This document shows, in pieces, positions 16,955 through 25,801 of a stretch of DNA of 64,000 nucleotides. Positions within the stretch are counted from its first letter, which is position 1. Every line of letters begins with the position of its first letter. This stretch comes from Actinocorallia populi (GTDB lineage: Bacteria; Actinomycetota; Actinomycetes; Streptosporangiales; Streptosporangiaceae): positions 496,001 through 560,000 of the forward strand of contig NZ_PVZV01000001.1 in the NCBI RefSeq assembly GCF_002995495.1. The letters run 5' to 3'. Both the position numbers and the translations under genes were made by a program. Below the pieces are notes generated by a model. That model saw only the letters and a list, made by a program, of their open reading frames with translations. It did not search any database and was not told the DNA's origin.

Positions 16955-18778
16955 TCAATGGATGGCAGGGGCGAACTGGGCGTGGTGCAGCGCGGCGTAG
17001 GCACCATTGCGGGCGAGAAGCTCCGCGTGGGAGCCCTGCTCGACGACACGGCCGGAGTCCAGGACGAGGATGAGGTCGGCTTCCCGGATCGTGGACAGCC
17101 GGTGCGCGATGACGAAGCTGGTGCGGCCCCGGCGCAGCTCGTTCATCGCCCGCTGGACGAGCAGCTCGGTGCGGGTGTCGACGGAGCTGGTCGCCTCGTC
17201 GAGGATGAGGATCTGCGGGTCGGCCAGGAAGGCGCGGGCGATCGTGATCAGCTGCCGCTCCCCCGAGCTGACCCCGGACGCCTCGTCGTCCAGCACGGTG
17301 TCGTACCCGTCGGCGAGGGTCGCGGCGAAGCGGTCGACGTGCGCGGCGCGGGCGGCCCGCTCGATCTGCTCCCGTGTCGCGTCCTCCTTCCCGTAGGCGA
17401 TGTTCTCGGCGATCGTGCCCTGGAAGAGCCAGGCGTCCTGCAGCACCATCCCGGTGGCCGAGCGCAGCTCCCGCCGCGGCATCCCCGCCACGTCGGCCCC
17501 GTCCAGCGTGATGCGTCCGGCGTCCGGCTCGTAGAACCGCATCAGCAGGTTGACCAGGGTCGTCTTCCCCGCCCCCGTCGGCCCGACGATCGCCACGGTC
17601 CGCCCCGGCTCGGCCACCAGCGACACGTTCTCCAGCAGCGGCCTGCCCGGCTCGTAACCGAACGAGACGCCCTGGAACTCCACCCTGCCCCGCACCTTTG
17701 CGGACCGGCCCGACCCCTCGGGATCGGGGGACTGCTCCGGTTCGTCGAGGAGGGTGAAGACGCGTTCGGCGGAGGCCAGGCCGGACTGGAGGAGGTTGAC
17801 CAGGCCGGCCACCTGGCTCACGCCCTGGGTGGCCTGCTGGGAGTACTGGATGAAGGCCTGGACGTCGCCGAGCGTCAGCGAGCCGGACGCCACGCGGTAG
17901 GCGCCGACGACCGCGATCAGCAGGAATCCGACGTTGCCCAGCAGCATCGTCGCCGGGCGGGCCAGGCCCGAGACGAACTGCGCCTTGAAGGACGCCTGGT
18001 AGAGGCCCTCGTTGTACTCGGCGAAGCGCCGGGCCGCCTCCTCGCTCCGGCCGGACAGGCGGACGACCGCGTGCCCGGTGAACACCTCCTCCACATGTCC
18101 GTTGAGCTTGCCCGTCGTCCCCCACTGTTCCAGGAACCGGGGCTTGGCGCGCCGGGCCATCCACCGGGCTGTGGACAACGACACCGGGATCGCCACGAGG
18201 GTGATGACGCTCAGCAGGGGCGAGATCCAGAACATCATCGCCAGCACGCCGACCAGGGTCAGCACCGAGTTGAGCATCTGGCCGAGGGTCTGGGAGAGCG
18301 TCTGGGAGAGGTTGTCGATGTCGTTGGTGACGCGGCTGAGCAGGTCTCCGCGCGGCTGCTCGTCGAAGTAGCCCAGCGGAAGGCGGGGGAGTTTGGCCTG
18401 CGCCTGGTCGCGCAACCGGTACATCGAGCGCTGCACCAGCCTGCTCAGCACCCGCCCCTGGACCAGCAGGAAGAAGGACGACACCAGGTAGAGGGCCACA
18501 AGCCAGAACAGCACGTCGCGGATGCCCGCGAAATCCATCGAACGGCCGCCGGTCACCCCGTCGTAGATGAGGTCGGTGGCCTGGCCCAGGACCTTCGGAG
18601 CCGCCACCGCGCATACGACGCCGGCCAGGGTGGAGAGCACGGCCAGTGTGATCAGTCTGCTCTCGGGGCGCAGCAGCTCCAGCAAACGGCGGCCGGTACG
18701 CGCCGCATCGCGGGACTTCTCGGCGGGCGCGTTCAGGAAAGCCGCCGGACCGCGGAAGACGGGCTCCTTGTCGGTCAT
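16955..18778 (-). CDS. Heterodimeric ABC exporter subunit, catalytic-Glu half
   Basis: 607 residues. Six TM helices in the first 330 residues, then an ABC domain: Walker A GPTGAGKTT, Q-loop VLQDAW, Walker B ILILDEATSSVD with the catalytic Glu, H-loop AHR. The signature is degenerate: VSSGERQL instead of LSGGQ. It overlaps the upstream exporter gene by 4 bp (ATGA). Paired with that subunit, its nucleotide site would face a normal signature and be the active one. Probably a multidrug or lipid exporter. Confidence 0.94.
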   Translation of the reverse strand: MTDKEPVFRGPAAFLNAPAEKSRDAARTGRRLLELLRPESRLITLAVLSTLAGVVCAVAAPKVLGQATDLIYDGVTGGRSMDFAGIRDVLFWLVALYLVSSFFLLVQGRVLSRLVQRSMYRLRDQAQAKLPRLPLGYFDEQPRGDLLSRVTNDIDNLSQTLSQTLGQMLNSVLTLVGVLAMMFWISPLLSVITLVAIPVSLSTARWMARRAKPRFLEQWGTTGKLNGHVEEVFTGHAVVRLSGRSEEAARRFAEYNEGLYQASFKAQFVSGLARPATMLLGNVGFLLIAVVGAYRVASGSLTLGDVQAFIQYSQQATQGVSQVAGLVNLLQSGLASAERVFTLLDEPEQSPDPEGSGRSAKVRGRVEFQGVSFGYEPGRPLLENVSLVAEPGRTVAIVGPTGAGKTTLVNLLMRFYEPDAGRITLDGADVAGMPRRELRSATGMVLQDAWLFQGTIAENIAYGKEDATREQIERAARAAHVDRFAATLADGYDTVLDDEASGVSSGERQLITIARAFLADPQILILDEATSSVDTRTELLVQRAMNELRRGRTSFVIAHRLSTIREADLILVLDSGRVVEQGSHAELLARNGAYAALHHAQFAPAIH

Positions 18779-20508
18779 GCCGCCTCGCTCTCGGTCAGCT
18801 GGGACAGGACGATCTCGCGGTAAGTGGAATTGCCGGCCATCAACTCGTGATGGGTGCCCGTACCGACGACCGTGCCGCGGTCCAGAACGACGATCCGGTC
18901 GGCGTGACGGATCGTGTTGACGCGCTGCGCGACGATCAGGATCGTCGCACCGGACGTGTACTCGGGTAGAGCCGCACGCAATGCGGCGTCCGTGGCGTAG
19001 TCGAGTGCGGAGAAGGAGTCGTCGAAGAGGTAGACGTCGGGCCGGGCGACGAGCGTGCGCGCAATCGCCAGCCGCTGTCTCTGCCCTCCGGAGAAGTTTC
19101 CCCCACCCTGGCTGACGGGTGCGCTCAGCTTTTCGGGGAGTTCTTCCACGAATTCTCGGGCTTGGGCGACCTCCAGTGCCTGCCAGAGTTCGTCGTCGGT
19201 CGCGTCCGGATGTCCGTAACGCAGGTTGGAGGCGATGGTCCCGGAGAACAGGAAGGGCTTCTGCAGGATGTAGCCGACTGTTCTGGAGAGCAAAGATGGG
19301 TCGAGTTCCCTGACGTCGACGCCGCCGACGAGCACGTTGCCGGCCGTCGCATCGAACAGCCTCGGGATGAGGTCGAGCAGGGTCGTCTTACCGCTTCCCG
19401 TGCTGCCCACGATCGCGATGACCTCGCCCGGCTCGGCCACCAGATCGATGTCGTGCAGGACCGGCTGTTCCGCTCCGGGATAGCCGAAACCCACTCCACG
19501 CAGCTCCACACGTCCCCGTACCGGGAGCTTCCGAACGGGCCGGACGGGCGGTACGACGCTCGAGGAGGTGTCGAGCACCTCGCGGATGCGCTGTGCGGAG
19601 ACCTCCGCACGCGGCATCGTCAGCACCATGAAGGCCGCGAACATCACCGCCATCAAGATCATCATCAGGTAGGAGAGGAAGGCCATCAGCGAGCCGACGC
19701 CCATCTCCCCGGCGTCCACCCGGCGGGCGCCGAACCAGAGCACTCCTACGCTGAAGAGGTTCGCGATCAGCATGAGCAGGGGGAACATCATCGCGATGAG
19801 GAAACCGACGCGTGTAGAGACGCCGCGCAGCCGCCGGTTGGTGCGGCGGAACCGCGCCCGTTCCACGTCCTCCTTCACGAACGCTCGGACGACCCGTACG
19901 CCGGTGATCTGTTCACGCAGGATTCGGTTGATGACGTCGAGGTACTCCTGCATCCGGCCGTAGAGCGGTCGCATGCGCCGCAGGACCACCGCGAAGACGG
20001 CGGCCATCGCGGGCAGGGCGAGCAGCAGCACCAGGGTCAGCGACACGTTCTCGCGCAGCGCCATGACGATGCCGCCCACGCCCATGATGGGCGCGGTGAC
20101 GAGCATGGTGAACGTCAGCAGCGCCACCATCTGCACCTGCTGGACGTCGTTCGTCACCCGGGTGATGAGCGACGGCGTGCCGAACCGTCCCACTTCCCGT
20201 CCCGAGAACGACTGGACCTTCGCGAAAAGGTCGGCGCGCAGGTCCCGTCCGACGGCCATCGCGGCGCGGGAGGCGTAGTAGGTGGCTCCGATGGAGCCGA
20301 CGGCACCCGCCAGGGTCACCGCCAGCATCACCAGGCCGAGTTCGAGGATCCTTCCGGTGTCCCCGGCGACCACGCCTTCGTCGACGATGTCGGCGTTGAG
20401 GGCGGGCAGGAAGAGCATGCCGAGGACGGTCAATATTTGCAGCAGCAGGATCAGGACGAGATCGCGCCGGTAGGGGCGCAGGTGCTCGCGGAGCAACCGG
20501 ACCAGCAT
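18775..20508 (-). CDS. Heterodimeric ABC exporter subunit, canonical-signature half
   Basis: 577 residues. Six TM helices in about 1-300, then Walker A GSTGSGKTT, Q-loop ILQKPF, signature FSGGQRQRLAIART, and Walker B VYLFDDSFSALD. Asp replaces the catalytic Glu after Walker B, so this subunit's own site is probably non-hydrolytic, as in the TM287/288 and BmrCD type of exporter. The H-loop position reads AQR rather than AHR, a second deviation. It starts 15 bp after the flavin reductase stop and is very likely in the same operon. Confidence 0.94.
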   Translation of the reverse strand: MLVRLLREHLRPYRRDLVLILLLQILTVLGMLFLPALNADIVDEGVVAGDTGRILELGLVMLAVTLAGAVGSIGATYYASRAAMAVGRDLRADLFAKVQSFSGREVGRFGTPSLITRVTNDVQQVQMVALLTFTMLVTAPIMGVGGIVMALRENVSLTLVLLLALPAMAAVFAVVLRRMRPLYGRMQEYLDVINRILREQITGVRVVRAFVKEDVERARFRRTNRRLRGVSTRVGFLIAMMFPLLMLIANLFSVGVLWFGARRVDAGEMGVGSLMAFLSYLMMILMAVMFAAFMVLTMPRAEVSAQRIREVLDTSSSVVPPVRPVRKLPVRGRVELRGVGFGYPGAEQPVLHDIDLVAEPGEVIAIVGSTGSGKTTLLDLIPRLFDATAGNVLVGGVDVRELDPSLLSRTVGYILQKPFLFSGTIASNLRYGHPDATDDELWQALEVAQAREFVEELPEKLSAPVSQGGGNFSGGQRQRLAIARTLVARPDVYLFDDSFSALDYATDAALRAALPEYTSGATILIVAQRVNTIRHADRIVVLDRGTVVGTGTHHELMAGNSTYREIVLSQLTESEAA

Positions 20509-20523
20509 CGGTCTCCCCTCCCG

Positions 20524-21093
20524 TCAGCTGCCGTAGGGGGTGCGTCGCTTGGCCTCGCGCAGGGCGTCCGCCCACCAGACGAGCTGGTCCAGCATCGTCT
20601 TCGCGGCCTGGTTGCAGCCGTCGGGGCTGGTGGGGAAGCTCCCGTCCTCGCCGACGTGGCCCCACACGTTGTGAAAGCTCACGTTGTCCCGGACGGAGAC
20701 CATGTGCAGTTCGGCGAAGATCTGCCGGAGCTGCTCGACGGCGCGCAGCCCGCCGGACATGCCGCCGTAGGAGACGAAGCCGACGGGCTTGGCCTGCCAT
20801 TCCTGGTGGAAGGAGTCGATGGCCGACTTCAGGGGAGCGGGGAAGCTGTGGTTGTACTCGGGCGTCACGACCACGAACGCGTCCGCGTCCGCGAAGCGCG
20901 GCCTCGCGGCGGCGACGGCGGGTGCCCTGCCGTCCAGCGCCTCCGGCAGCTTCAGCTCCGCCACGTCCAGGACGTCCACCTTCACGTCCCCGCGCGCTTC
21001 GGCCTGCTCGACGAACCACCGCGCGACCCTCGGGGACATCCGCCCCTCGCGGTTGCTTCCCAGCAGGACGGCGAGCTTGATCGGTCCGGTCAT
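20524..21093 (-). CDS. NAD(P)H-dependent FMN reductase family protein
   Basis: 189 residues, flavodoxin-like fold. FMN phosphate loop LLGSNREGRMS (about 10-20), PEYNHSFPAPLKSAID (flavin-ring and dimer segment) and SYGGMSGGLRA. Family members reduce quinones, azo compounds or chromate with NAD(P)H. First gene of an operon with the ABC exporter pair. The promoter upstream has a MerR-type 19-bp spacer, suggesting induction by a toxic or redox-active compound that the enzyme reduces and the exporter removes (inference). Confidence 0.92.
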   Translation of the reverse strand: MTGPIKLAVLLGSNREGRMSPRVARWFVEQAEARGDVKVDVLDVAELKLPEALDGRAPAVAAARPRFADADAFVVVTPEYNHSFPAPLKSAIDSFHQEWQAKPVGFVSYGGMSGGLRAVEQLRQIFAELHMVSVRDNVSFHNVWGHVGEDGSFPTSPDGCNQAAKTMLDQLVWWADALREAKRRTPYGS

Positions 21094-21129
21094 CGTTCTT
21101 CTCCCATCGGTGAAAGTGCGATCACCGGC

Positions 21130-21160
21130 AGGTTAGAAGTTGAAGTTCACTTGAAGTCAA
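21130..21160 (-). promoter_or_regulatory. MerR-type promoter of the reductase-exporter operon
   Basis: On the minus strand: TTGACT (21160-21155), a 19-bp spacer, TAACCT (21135-21130). The spacer contains TTCAAGTGAACTTCAA, an imperfect dyad. The motif recurs with 20 of 21 bases at 34681-34701 and more loosely at 21197-21216. Confidence 0.65.
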
Positions 21161-21196
21161 AGTTCTTGCGGCAATGCGGATCGCGCAACGGAGCGC

Positions 21197-21227
21197 TTGA
21201 CCTCAACTGAACTTCACCTTCCACGAT
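21197..21227 (+). promoter_or_regulatory. MerR-type promoter of the NmrA-family gene
   Basis: TTGACC (21197-21202), 19-bp spacer with TCAACTGAACTTCA, then CACGAT (21222-21227). It shares the core TGAACTTCA with the divergent promoter 40 bp away, so one regulator could control both directions. Confidence 0.5.
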
Positions 21228-21251
21228 GGGCTTCGACGAGAGGAGATCACG

Positions 21252-22061
21252 ATGATCCTGATCACCGGAGCCACGGGGAACGTCGGCCGGCATGTGGCCG
21301 CCCACCTGAAGGACATGAAGCCCCGCCGGCTGTCCCGCTCGGCGAGCGGTCCCGGAGCCGTCGCCGGAGAACTGACCGACCTGGCGCTGATGGAGAAGGC
21401 GCTGGACGGCGTGGACCGCGTCTTCCTGCTGTGGCCCCTGGCACCCCCCTCCCTGGCCGAACCGCTGGTGGAGCTGCTGTCCCGGCGGGTGAGGCGTGTC
21501 GTCTTCCTGTCCACCCTGACCGTCGGGCTGGGCCTGGACGACGACATCACCCGCACCCACGCCGAGCTGGAGCGGATGATCGACGCGTCCGGTCTGGAGC
21601 GCACGTTCATCCGGGCGGGCGGGTTCGCCACCAACCTGCTGTGGGAGGCCGACGCCGTCAGGTCGGGCACCGTCCGCAAACCCTTCGGCGCGGCAGGCCG
21701 CTCCCTCGTGCACGAACACGACCTGGGGGCGGTCGCGGCCCGAGCCCTGCGCGACGACGCCTACGCCGGTGCCGAACTGGTCGTCACAGGGCCGGAGGTC
21801 GTGACGCAGCGGCGGCAGATCGAGCTCATCGCGGAGGCCACCGGGCGTCCGGTCCGCTGGGAGGAGCTCTCCCGGGAGGCGGCCCTCGCCCAGATGATCG
21901 GCGAAGGCTGGGATTCGGCCATGGCGGAGAACCTGCTGAACTACCACGGCTCACTGGTCGAAGCGCCTGAGCCTGTCACCTCCACGGTCGAGGAGGTGAC
22001 AGGAGTACCGGCGCTCTCCTTCCGGCAGTGGGCACGGGACCACGCGGACGCCTTCCGGTGA
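21252..22061 (+). CDS. NmrA-like NAD(P)-binding protein
   Basis: 269 residues, Rossmann fold of the atypical SDR/NmrA class. Dinucleotide motif ITGATGNVGRH (about 4-14). The TYR-x-x-x-Lys catalytic pair of classical SDRs is not evident (THAELERMI stands there), so it may be a redox sensor or a reductase of the QorB type. The C-terminal end (FRQWARDHADAFR) closely resembles that of the paralogue at 33821 (FAQWAQENAEAFR). GAGAGGAG precedes ATG 21252. Divergent from the reductase-exporter operon. Confidence 0.88.
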   Translation: MILITGATGNVGRHVAAHLKDMKPRRLSRSASGPGAVAGELTDLALMEKALDGVDRVFLLWPLAPPSLAEPLVELLSRRVRRVVFLSTLTVGLGLDDDITRTHAELERMIDASGLERTFIRAGGFATNLLWEADAVRSGTVRKPFGAAGRSLVHEHDLGAVAARALRDDAYAGAELVVTGPEVVTQRRQIELIAEATGRPVRWEELSREAALAQMIGEGWDSAMAENLLNYHGSLVEAPEPVTSTVEEVTGVPALSFRQWARDHADAFR

Positions 22062-22067
22062 TCCGTC

Positions 22068-22643
22068 TCAGCGCCATCTGGAGAGGAGGGCGTCGATCTG
22101 CTCCGGGAGAGGTGCGCTCTCCAGGCGGTTGTCCAGTTCGAAATGGGGGACCGGAGGCGGGACGTCCGGCTGCATGCGCTTGATGAAGGCGTCGAAGGCC
22201 GCGAGTTTTCCCGTGTCCCGCGCGAGGTTCCTCGACGCAAGGCGGGTGCGCAGGGTCGTCGCGTCCGTGCGGATCCAGATGAGCCGCACGGGTGCGCCGC
22301 CCAGCTCCTCCTGCCAGGTCTTCCACCTTCGCGGGTCGCGGATCTGGCCGGTGAAGGGGCCGCTGAGCAGCACAGGGCAGCCGTGGGAACGAATTTCGCG
22401 GGCGGTGGCCGTCAGCCCCGCGTACTCGTGGCTCTTGATGTTCTCGTCGTACCAGGGGCCTTCGCGCTCCCCCGGATCGCGTGACGCGGCGGCGAGCGTC
22501 GCCGCGACGAAGTGGCCGTACAGCGTGTCCTTGTCCAGGAGGGCCGGCACCGGGCGGAGACGCTCCAGGAGCAGTGAGCAGGTCGTCGTCTTGCCGCTTC
22601 CTGGCGGGCCGGCCACGATCCAGACGGGTGCCGAGTCGTTCAT
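22068..22643 (-). CDS. P-loop NTPase, small-molecule kinase-like
   Basis: 191 residues. Walker A GPPGSGKTTT (about 12-21), then a LLDKDTLYGHF segment like that of gluconate or APS-type kinases, a lid-like Arg-rich stretch (RTDATTLRTRLASRNLARD) and a C-terminal HFELDN. The fold fits the zeta-toxin/AAA_33 group of phosphotransferases. Substrate unknown. It is convergent with the NmrA gene with only 6 bp between stops; no antitoxin-like gene is adjacent. Confidence 0.82.
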   Translation of the reverse strand: MNDSAPVWIVAGPPGSGKTTTCSLLLERLRPVPALLDKDTLYGHFVAATLAAASRDPGEREGPWYDENIKSHEYAGLTATAREIRSHGCPVLLSGPFTGQIRDPRRWKTWQEELGGAPVRLIWIRTDATTLRTRLASRNLARDTGKLAAFDAFIKRMQPDVPPPVPHFELDNRLESAPLPEQIDALLSRWR

Positions 22644-22661
22644 CAGGCCACGTTATGACGA

Positions 22662-22691
22662 CGAAGGGCCCGGCTTCCGCCGGGCCCTTCG
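22662..22691 (-). terminator. Terminator of the L,D-transpeptidase gene
   Basis: 13-bp perfect stem CGAAGGGCCCGGC (22662-22674) and GCCGGGCCCTTCG (22679-22691) with a 4-nt loop. It lies 8 bp past the transpeptidase stop and just before the next minus-strand gene. No U-run, as usual for this GC content. Confidence 0.7.
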
Positions 22692-22699
22692 GTGCCGTA

Positions 22700-23635
22700 T
22701 CAGGTGTGGACGGACTGCTTCAGGGCGCCGCCCGCCACCCACTTCTTCCACGGGATCTGGAAGTAACCCCAGCCGTTGTTCCAGTCCAGCTTCCGCTTCG
22801 TGCCCGTGATGATGACCTTGTCACCGCGGTACGACCAGTTCATGAACCACTTCGCGTCCTTGCCGGGGGAGCGGACGCAGCCGTGGCTGCAGTTGCGGCG
22901 GCCGAGGCAGGACGGGTCGGACATGTTCTGGTGGATGTACTCGCCGCTGGCACTGATGCGCGTCGCCCACGGGATCATCTCGTCGTAGTAGCCGGGGTCG
23001 CCCTTCTTCTTGCCCGGAGAGATCATCCGCTCCAGCTTGCTGTGCGCCATCACCAGGTGCACCCCGCTGGTGGTGATGAGGACGTCCACACCGTTCTTCC
23101 GCTCGCCGCCGGAGCCCAGGCTCACCGGCCAGGAGCGCACCAGCTTGCCGTTCCGGTAGGCCCTGGCGCGGTACTTCTTCGAGTTGATCTTCACGACGTG
23201 CGAGTCGCCGACCCGGAACGACATGCTGCCGTTCTTCATGCCGACGACCTTGTTGCCGGCCTTGACGCCCTTCAGCTCGGCCCGGACGGTCACCGTCTGG
23301 TTCGGCTTCCACTCCGTCTTCGGCCGGAAGATCGCCAGTGACGTCCCGCGCGAGCTCGTCGTCCAGAACCAGGCGCCCTCGGTCGGCTTGGTCGACTCCA
23401 CGACCAGCGCCTGCTCCACCGCCTTCTTGTTGCGGATCTTCTGGTTGAACCGCAACATGATCGGCATCCCGGTGCCGACCTTCTCGCCCCGCCTCGGGGT
23501 GATGTCGTCGATGGAGAGCCTCCGGGCCTTCGCCCGCTCCGCCCCTTCGTCCGCCACCGGTGCGGCGGCCGCCCCGCCGGCCAGTCCCGTCACCAACATC
23601 AAAGAGCACAACCCGAGCAGGGCGACGCCACGCAT
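22700..23635 (-). CDS. L,D-transpeptidase (YkuD), secreted
   Basis: Forms 3-3 cross-links in peptidoglycan. 311 residues: signal peptide at about 1-24 (GLAGGAAAAP), an Ig-like domain (about 40-130) and a YkuD catalytic domain with EYIHQN and SHGCVRSPGKDAKWF (catalytic Cys, His before it). No lipobox, so it is secreted or held by the signal helix. ATG 23635 has GGAGAAG 5 nt upstream; an earlier ATG at 23689 would spoil the signal peptide. A terminator follows. Confidence 0.93.
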   Translation of the reverse strand: MRGVALLGLCSLMLVTGLAGGAAAAPVADEGAERAKARRLSIDDITPRRGEKVGTGMPIMLRFNQKIRNKKAVEQALVVESTKPTEGAWFWTTSSRGTSLAIFRPKTEWKPNQTVTVRAELKGVKAGNKVVGMKNGSMSFRVGDSHVVKINSKKYRARAYRNGKLVRSWPVSLGSGGERKNGVDVLITTSGVHLVMAHSKLERMISPGKKKGDPGYYDEMIPWATRISASGEYIHQNMSDPSCLGRRNCSHGCVRSPGKDAKWFMNWSYRGDKVIITGTKRKLDWNNGWGYFQIPWKKWVAGGALKQSVHT

Positions 23636-23916
23636 GTTCTCTTCTCCAGGGGTTTCGCGCGCCGGAAGTATGCCCCCATACCCCGACAATCACTAACGAG
23701 CAGATCAAAAACACTACTCGCCACCAGCCCCGATACTCGTGGAGGTCCCCCCAGAATCCATCAGATCCTCACCCACCTGACTCACAACCGTGACACCGAA
23801 GACGGAACTTCTGCGGCCGGCCCGCGAGCGCACCGCCGCGGCCTCCCGGGGAACGGAGACCGCGGCGGGCGCCGCCCGCGGCCCGGCGCGGGCCTGCGCC
23901 GGGAGCCCGGGAGCGC
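23636..23916. other. Gene-free stretch between transpeptidase and DinB-like genes
   Basis: The half next to 23636 is less GC-rich and must hold the transpeptidase promoter, but no clear -35/-10 pair is visible. The half near 23916 has overlapping GC-rich dyads (GCGGGC-GCC-GCCCGC and CGGCGCGGGCCTGCGCCG, about 23866-23903) that may end the DinB-like transcript. No convincing small gene. Confidence 0.4.
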
Positions 23917-24423
23917 CTACTCGCCGGTGACCCCGTCGATGCACTCGCGCAGCAGGTCGGCGTGGCCGTTGTGCCGGGCGTACTCCTCGATCATGTGCGT
24001 GAGGACATAACGCAGGGAGAAGACGCGACCCGTCCGGTGCACGCCGGTGACGTCGAGGGACTCCGCGGACGCCAGGATCGCCCTGGAGCTCGCGCACTCC
24101 TCCCGCCAGACGGCGAACGCCTCCTCCACGTCGGCGTCCTCGACGCCGAAACCCGAGACCCGCGGCGACCCCGTCCCCCACCGCAACCGCACCCCGTCCC
24201 CCGCGATCACGTTCCGGAACCATCCGCGCTCGACCTCGGCCAGGTGCCGCACCAGCCCCAGCAGCGACAACTCCGAGGGCGGGACGGCCTTCCGCCTGAG
24301 CTGCTCGCCCGTCAGCCCCGCGCACTTCAACGCCAGCGTGTCCCGCTGGAACTCCAGGAACCCGGCCAGCGTCGCCAGCTCGTCCGCCGCCCGAGGCCGC
24401 TCGGTACGTTGCTCAACATCCAT
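23917..24423 (-). CDS. DinB-like protein (DUF664)
   Basis: 168 residues, predicted four-helix bundle of the DinB/mycothiol-S-transferase-like superfamily. The candidate metal histidines are in LVRHLAEVERGWF (about 62) and HMIEEYARHNGHADLL (about 143-156), spaced as in the family. The role may be thiol transfer or detoxification; DUF664 proteins are mostly uncharacterised. ATG 24423 (MDVEQRTERP) gives the standard length. The only GGAG-like sequence is 19 nt upstream. Monocistronic. Confidence 0.88.
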   Translation of the reverse strand: MDVEQRTERPRAADELATLAGFLEFQRDTLALKCAGLTGEQLRRKAVPPSELSLLGLVRHLAEVERGWFRNVIAGDGVRLRWGTGSPRVSGFGVEDADVEEAFAVWREECASSRAILASAESLDVTGVHRTGRVFSLRYVLTHMIEEYARHNGHADLLRECIDGVTGE

Positions 24424-24621
24424 GGACAGATCATCACAATTCTCCACGAATCTGCCCACTCGTTTGCGGGAGAGCCGCCTGGCGCCATCCGGCCACCTCC
24501 CCGCCTCCTTCCGCGACGCGCGGTCGGCGTCGGACCTCACCGCGCCCGCCCGCATCGCCGGCGATCACGCCTCTGAGCTGCCCTTTCCTCACACGGACCG
24601 TGTTCTGTCAGACCCGCTGGG

Positions 24622-24627
24622 TAGCGT
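24622..24627 (+). promoter_or_regulatory. -10 hexamer TAGCGT before a leaderless start
   Basis: TAGCGT lies 6 nt before ATG 24634 and there is no Shine-Dalgarno sequence. The same arrangement and the same hexamer precede the quinone oxidoreductase gene at 45280. Confidence 0.45.
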
Positions 24628-24633
24628 CGGGGC

Positions 24634-25782
24634 ATGGTGATCGACGGAGAACGGCTCCGCAGCGCGGTCGGCGCGCACGTCGCGGCCGGGACGGTGCCCG
24701 GGGCCGTGCTGGCCGTCGCCGCGGGCGGCCGGACGTACGCCGCGGCCGTGGGGGAGATGCGCGGTGACGCGGTGGTGCGCCTCTCGTCCATGACCAAACC
24801 GCTGATGGCCGCGCTGACCCTGATGCTCGCCGAGGACGGCCTGCTGTCGACCGGGGACGGGATCGAGCGCTGGATCCCGGAACTGGCGGACCGGCGCGTC
24901 CTGCGGCGCCCGGACGGGGCGCTCGACGACACCGTGCCCGCCGAACGCCCGATCACCGTGGACGACCTGCTCACGATGCGGATGGGACTCGGCCTGCACT
25001 TCGACGGGCCGTGCCCCGTCCTGGAGGAGGCGTCGGCCCTCGGCGTCGGCGTCGGGCCGCCGGACCCGGCGTGCCCGCTCACCCCCGATGAGTGGATCGC
25101 ACGTTTCGCCCGGCTGCCGCTGATGTACCAGCCCGGCACGGAATGGACCTACGACCTGGCCTTCGGCGTCCTGGGCGTCCTGCTCGCCCGCGCCGCACGG
25201 CGACCGCTGGACGTCCTGCTCCACGACCGCCTCCTGCGCCCCCTCGGCATGACCGACACCGGCTTCACCGTCCCCGAGCACGCCCGGGACCGCCTGGTCC
25301 CCTGCCTCACCCCCGACGAACGGGGCGGGCTCGTCACGTTCGACGGGACGGACGGCAGCCGGTGGAACACTCCGCCCGCCTTCCCCGACGCGCGCGGCGG
25401 CCTGGTCTCCACCGCCTCCGACTACCTGCGCTTCGCCCGGATGCTGCTCGACGACGGCAGGGCCGCCGACGGCACGCGCCTGCTCTCACCGGCGTCCATC
25501 ACGGCCATGACCACCGACCACCTCGATCCCCCGCCCCGCTCCGCCACCGCCCGGGCACTCCTCCAGGGCAGCGGCTGGGGCCACGGCGTGGAGGTCGTCA
25601 CCCCCCGCCACGGCACCGGCGCCCGCACCCGCCGTTACGGCTGGGGCGGCGGCCTGGGCACCGTCTGGTACTCCTTCCCCGAGCGTGATGCCGCCGCCGT
25701 CCTGCTCACCCAGTGCATCCCCCCGCCCGGCCCCCTGATCGACGCCTTCCTGTCCGCCCTGTACCGCGCGCTCGACGCCTGA
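24634..25782 (+). CDS. Serine hydrolase, beta-lactamase class C family
   Basis: 382 residues. SxxK motif SSMTKP (Ser about 51), Tyr motif in TEWTYDLAFGVLG (Y-D-L where Y-x-N is usual) and a KTG-equivalent near YGWGGGLGT. No signal peptide, so it is probably a cytoplasmic esterase, peptidase or lactonase and not an antibiotic-resistance enzyme. The leaderless promoter supports ATG 24634. The VOC gene follows after 19 bp and may be co-transcribed. Confidence 0.9.
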   Translation: MVIDGERLRSAVGAHVAAGTVPGAVLAVAAGGRTYAAAVGEMRGDAVVRLSSMTKPLMAALTLMLAEDGLLSTGDGIERWIPELADRRVLRRPDGALDDTVPAERPITVDDLLTMRMGLGLHFDGPCPVLEEASALGVGVGPPDPACPLTPDEWIARFARLPLMYQPGTEWTYDLAFGVLGVLLARAARRPLDVLLHDRLLRPLGMTDTGFTVPEHARDRLVPCLTPDERGGLVTFDGTDGSRWNTPPAFPDARGGLVSTASDYLRFARMLLDDGRAADGTRLLSPASITAMTTDHLDPPPRSATARALLQGSGWGHGVEVVTPRHGTGARTRRYGWGGGLGTVWYSFPERDAAAVLLTQCIPPPGPLIDAFLSALYRALDA

Positions 25783-25801
25783 CCCCCTGGGAGACAAGCC
25801 C

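Noticed and set aside
22068..22643. Zeta-type toxin of a toxin-antitoxin pair
   Set aside because: The P-loop fold fits, but no small antitoxin gene is adjacent and the neighbours are housekeeping genes.
24634..25782. Antibiotic-resistance beta-lactamase
   Set aside because: No signal peptide and an atypical Tyr motif (Y-D-L); better read as a cytoplasmic serine hydrolase.
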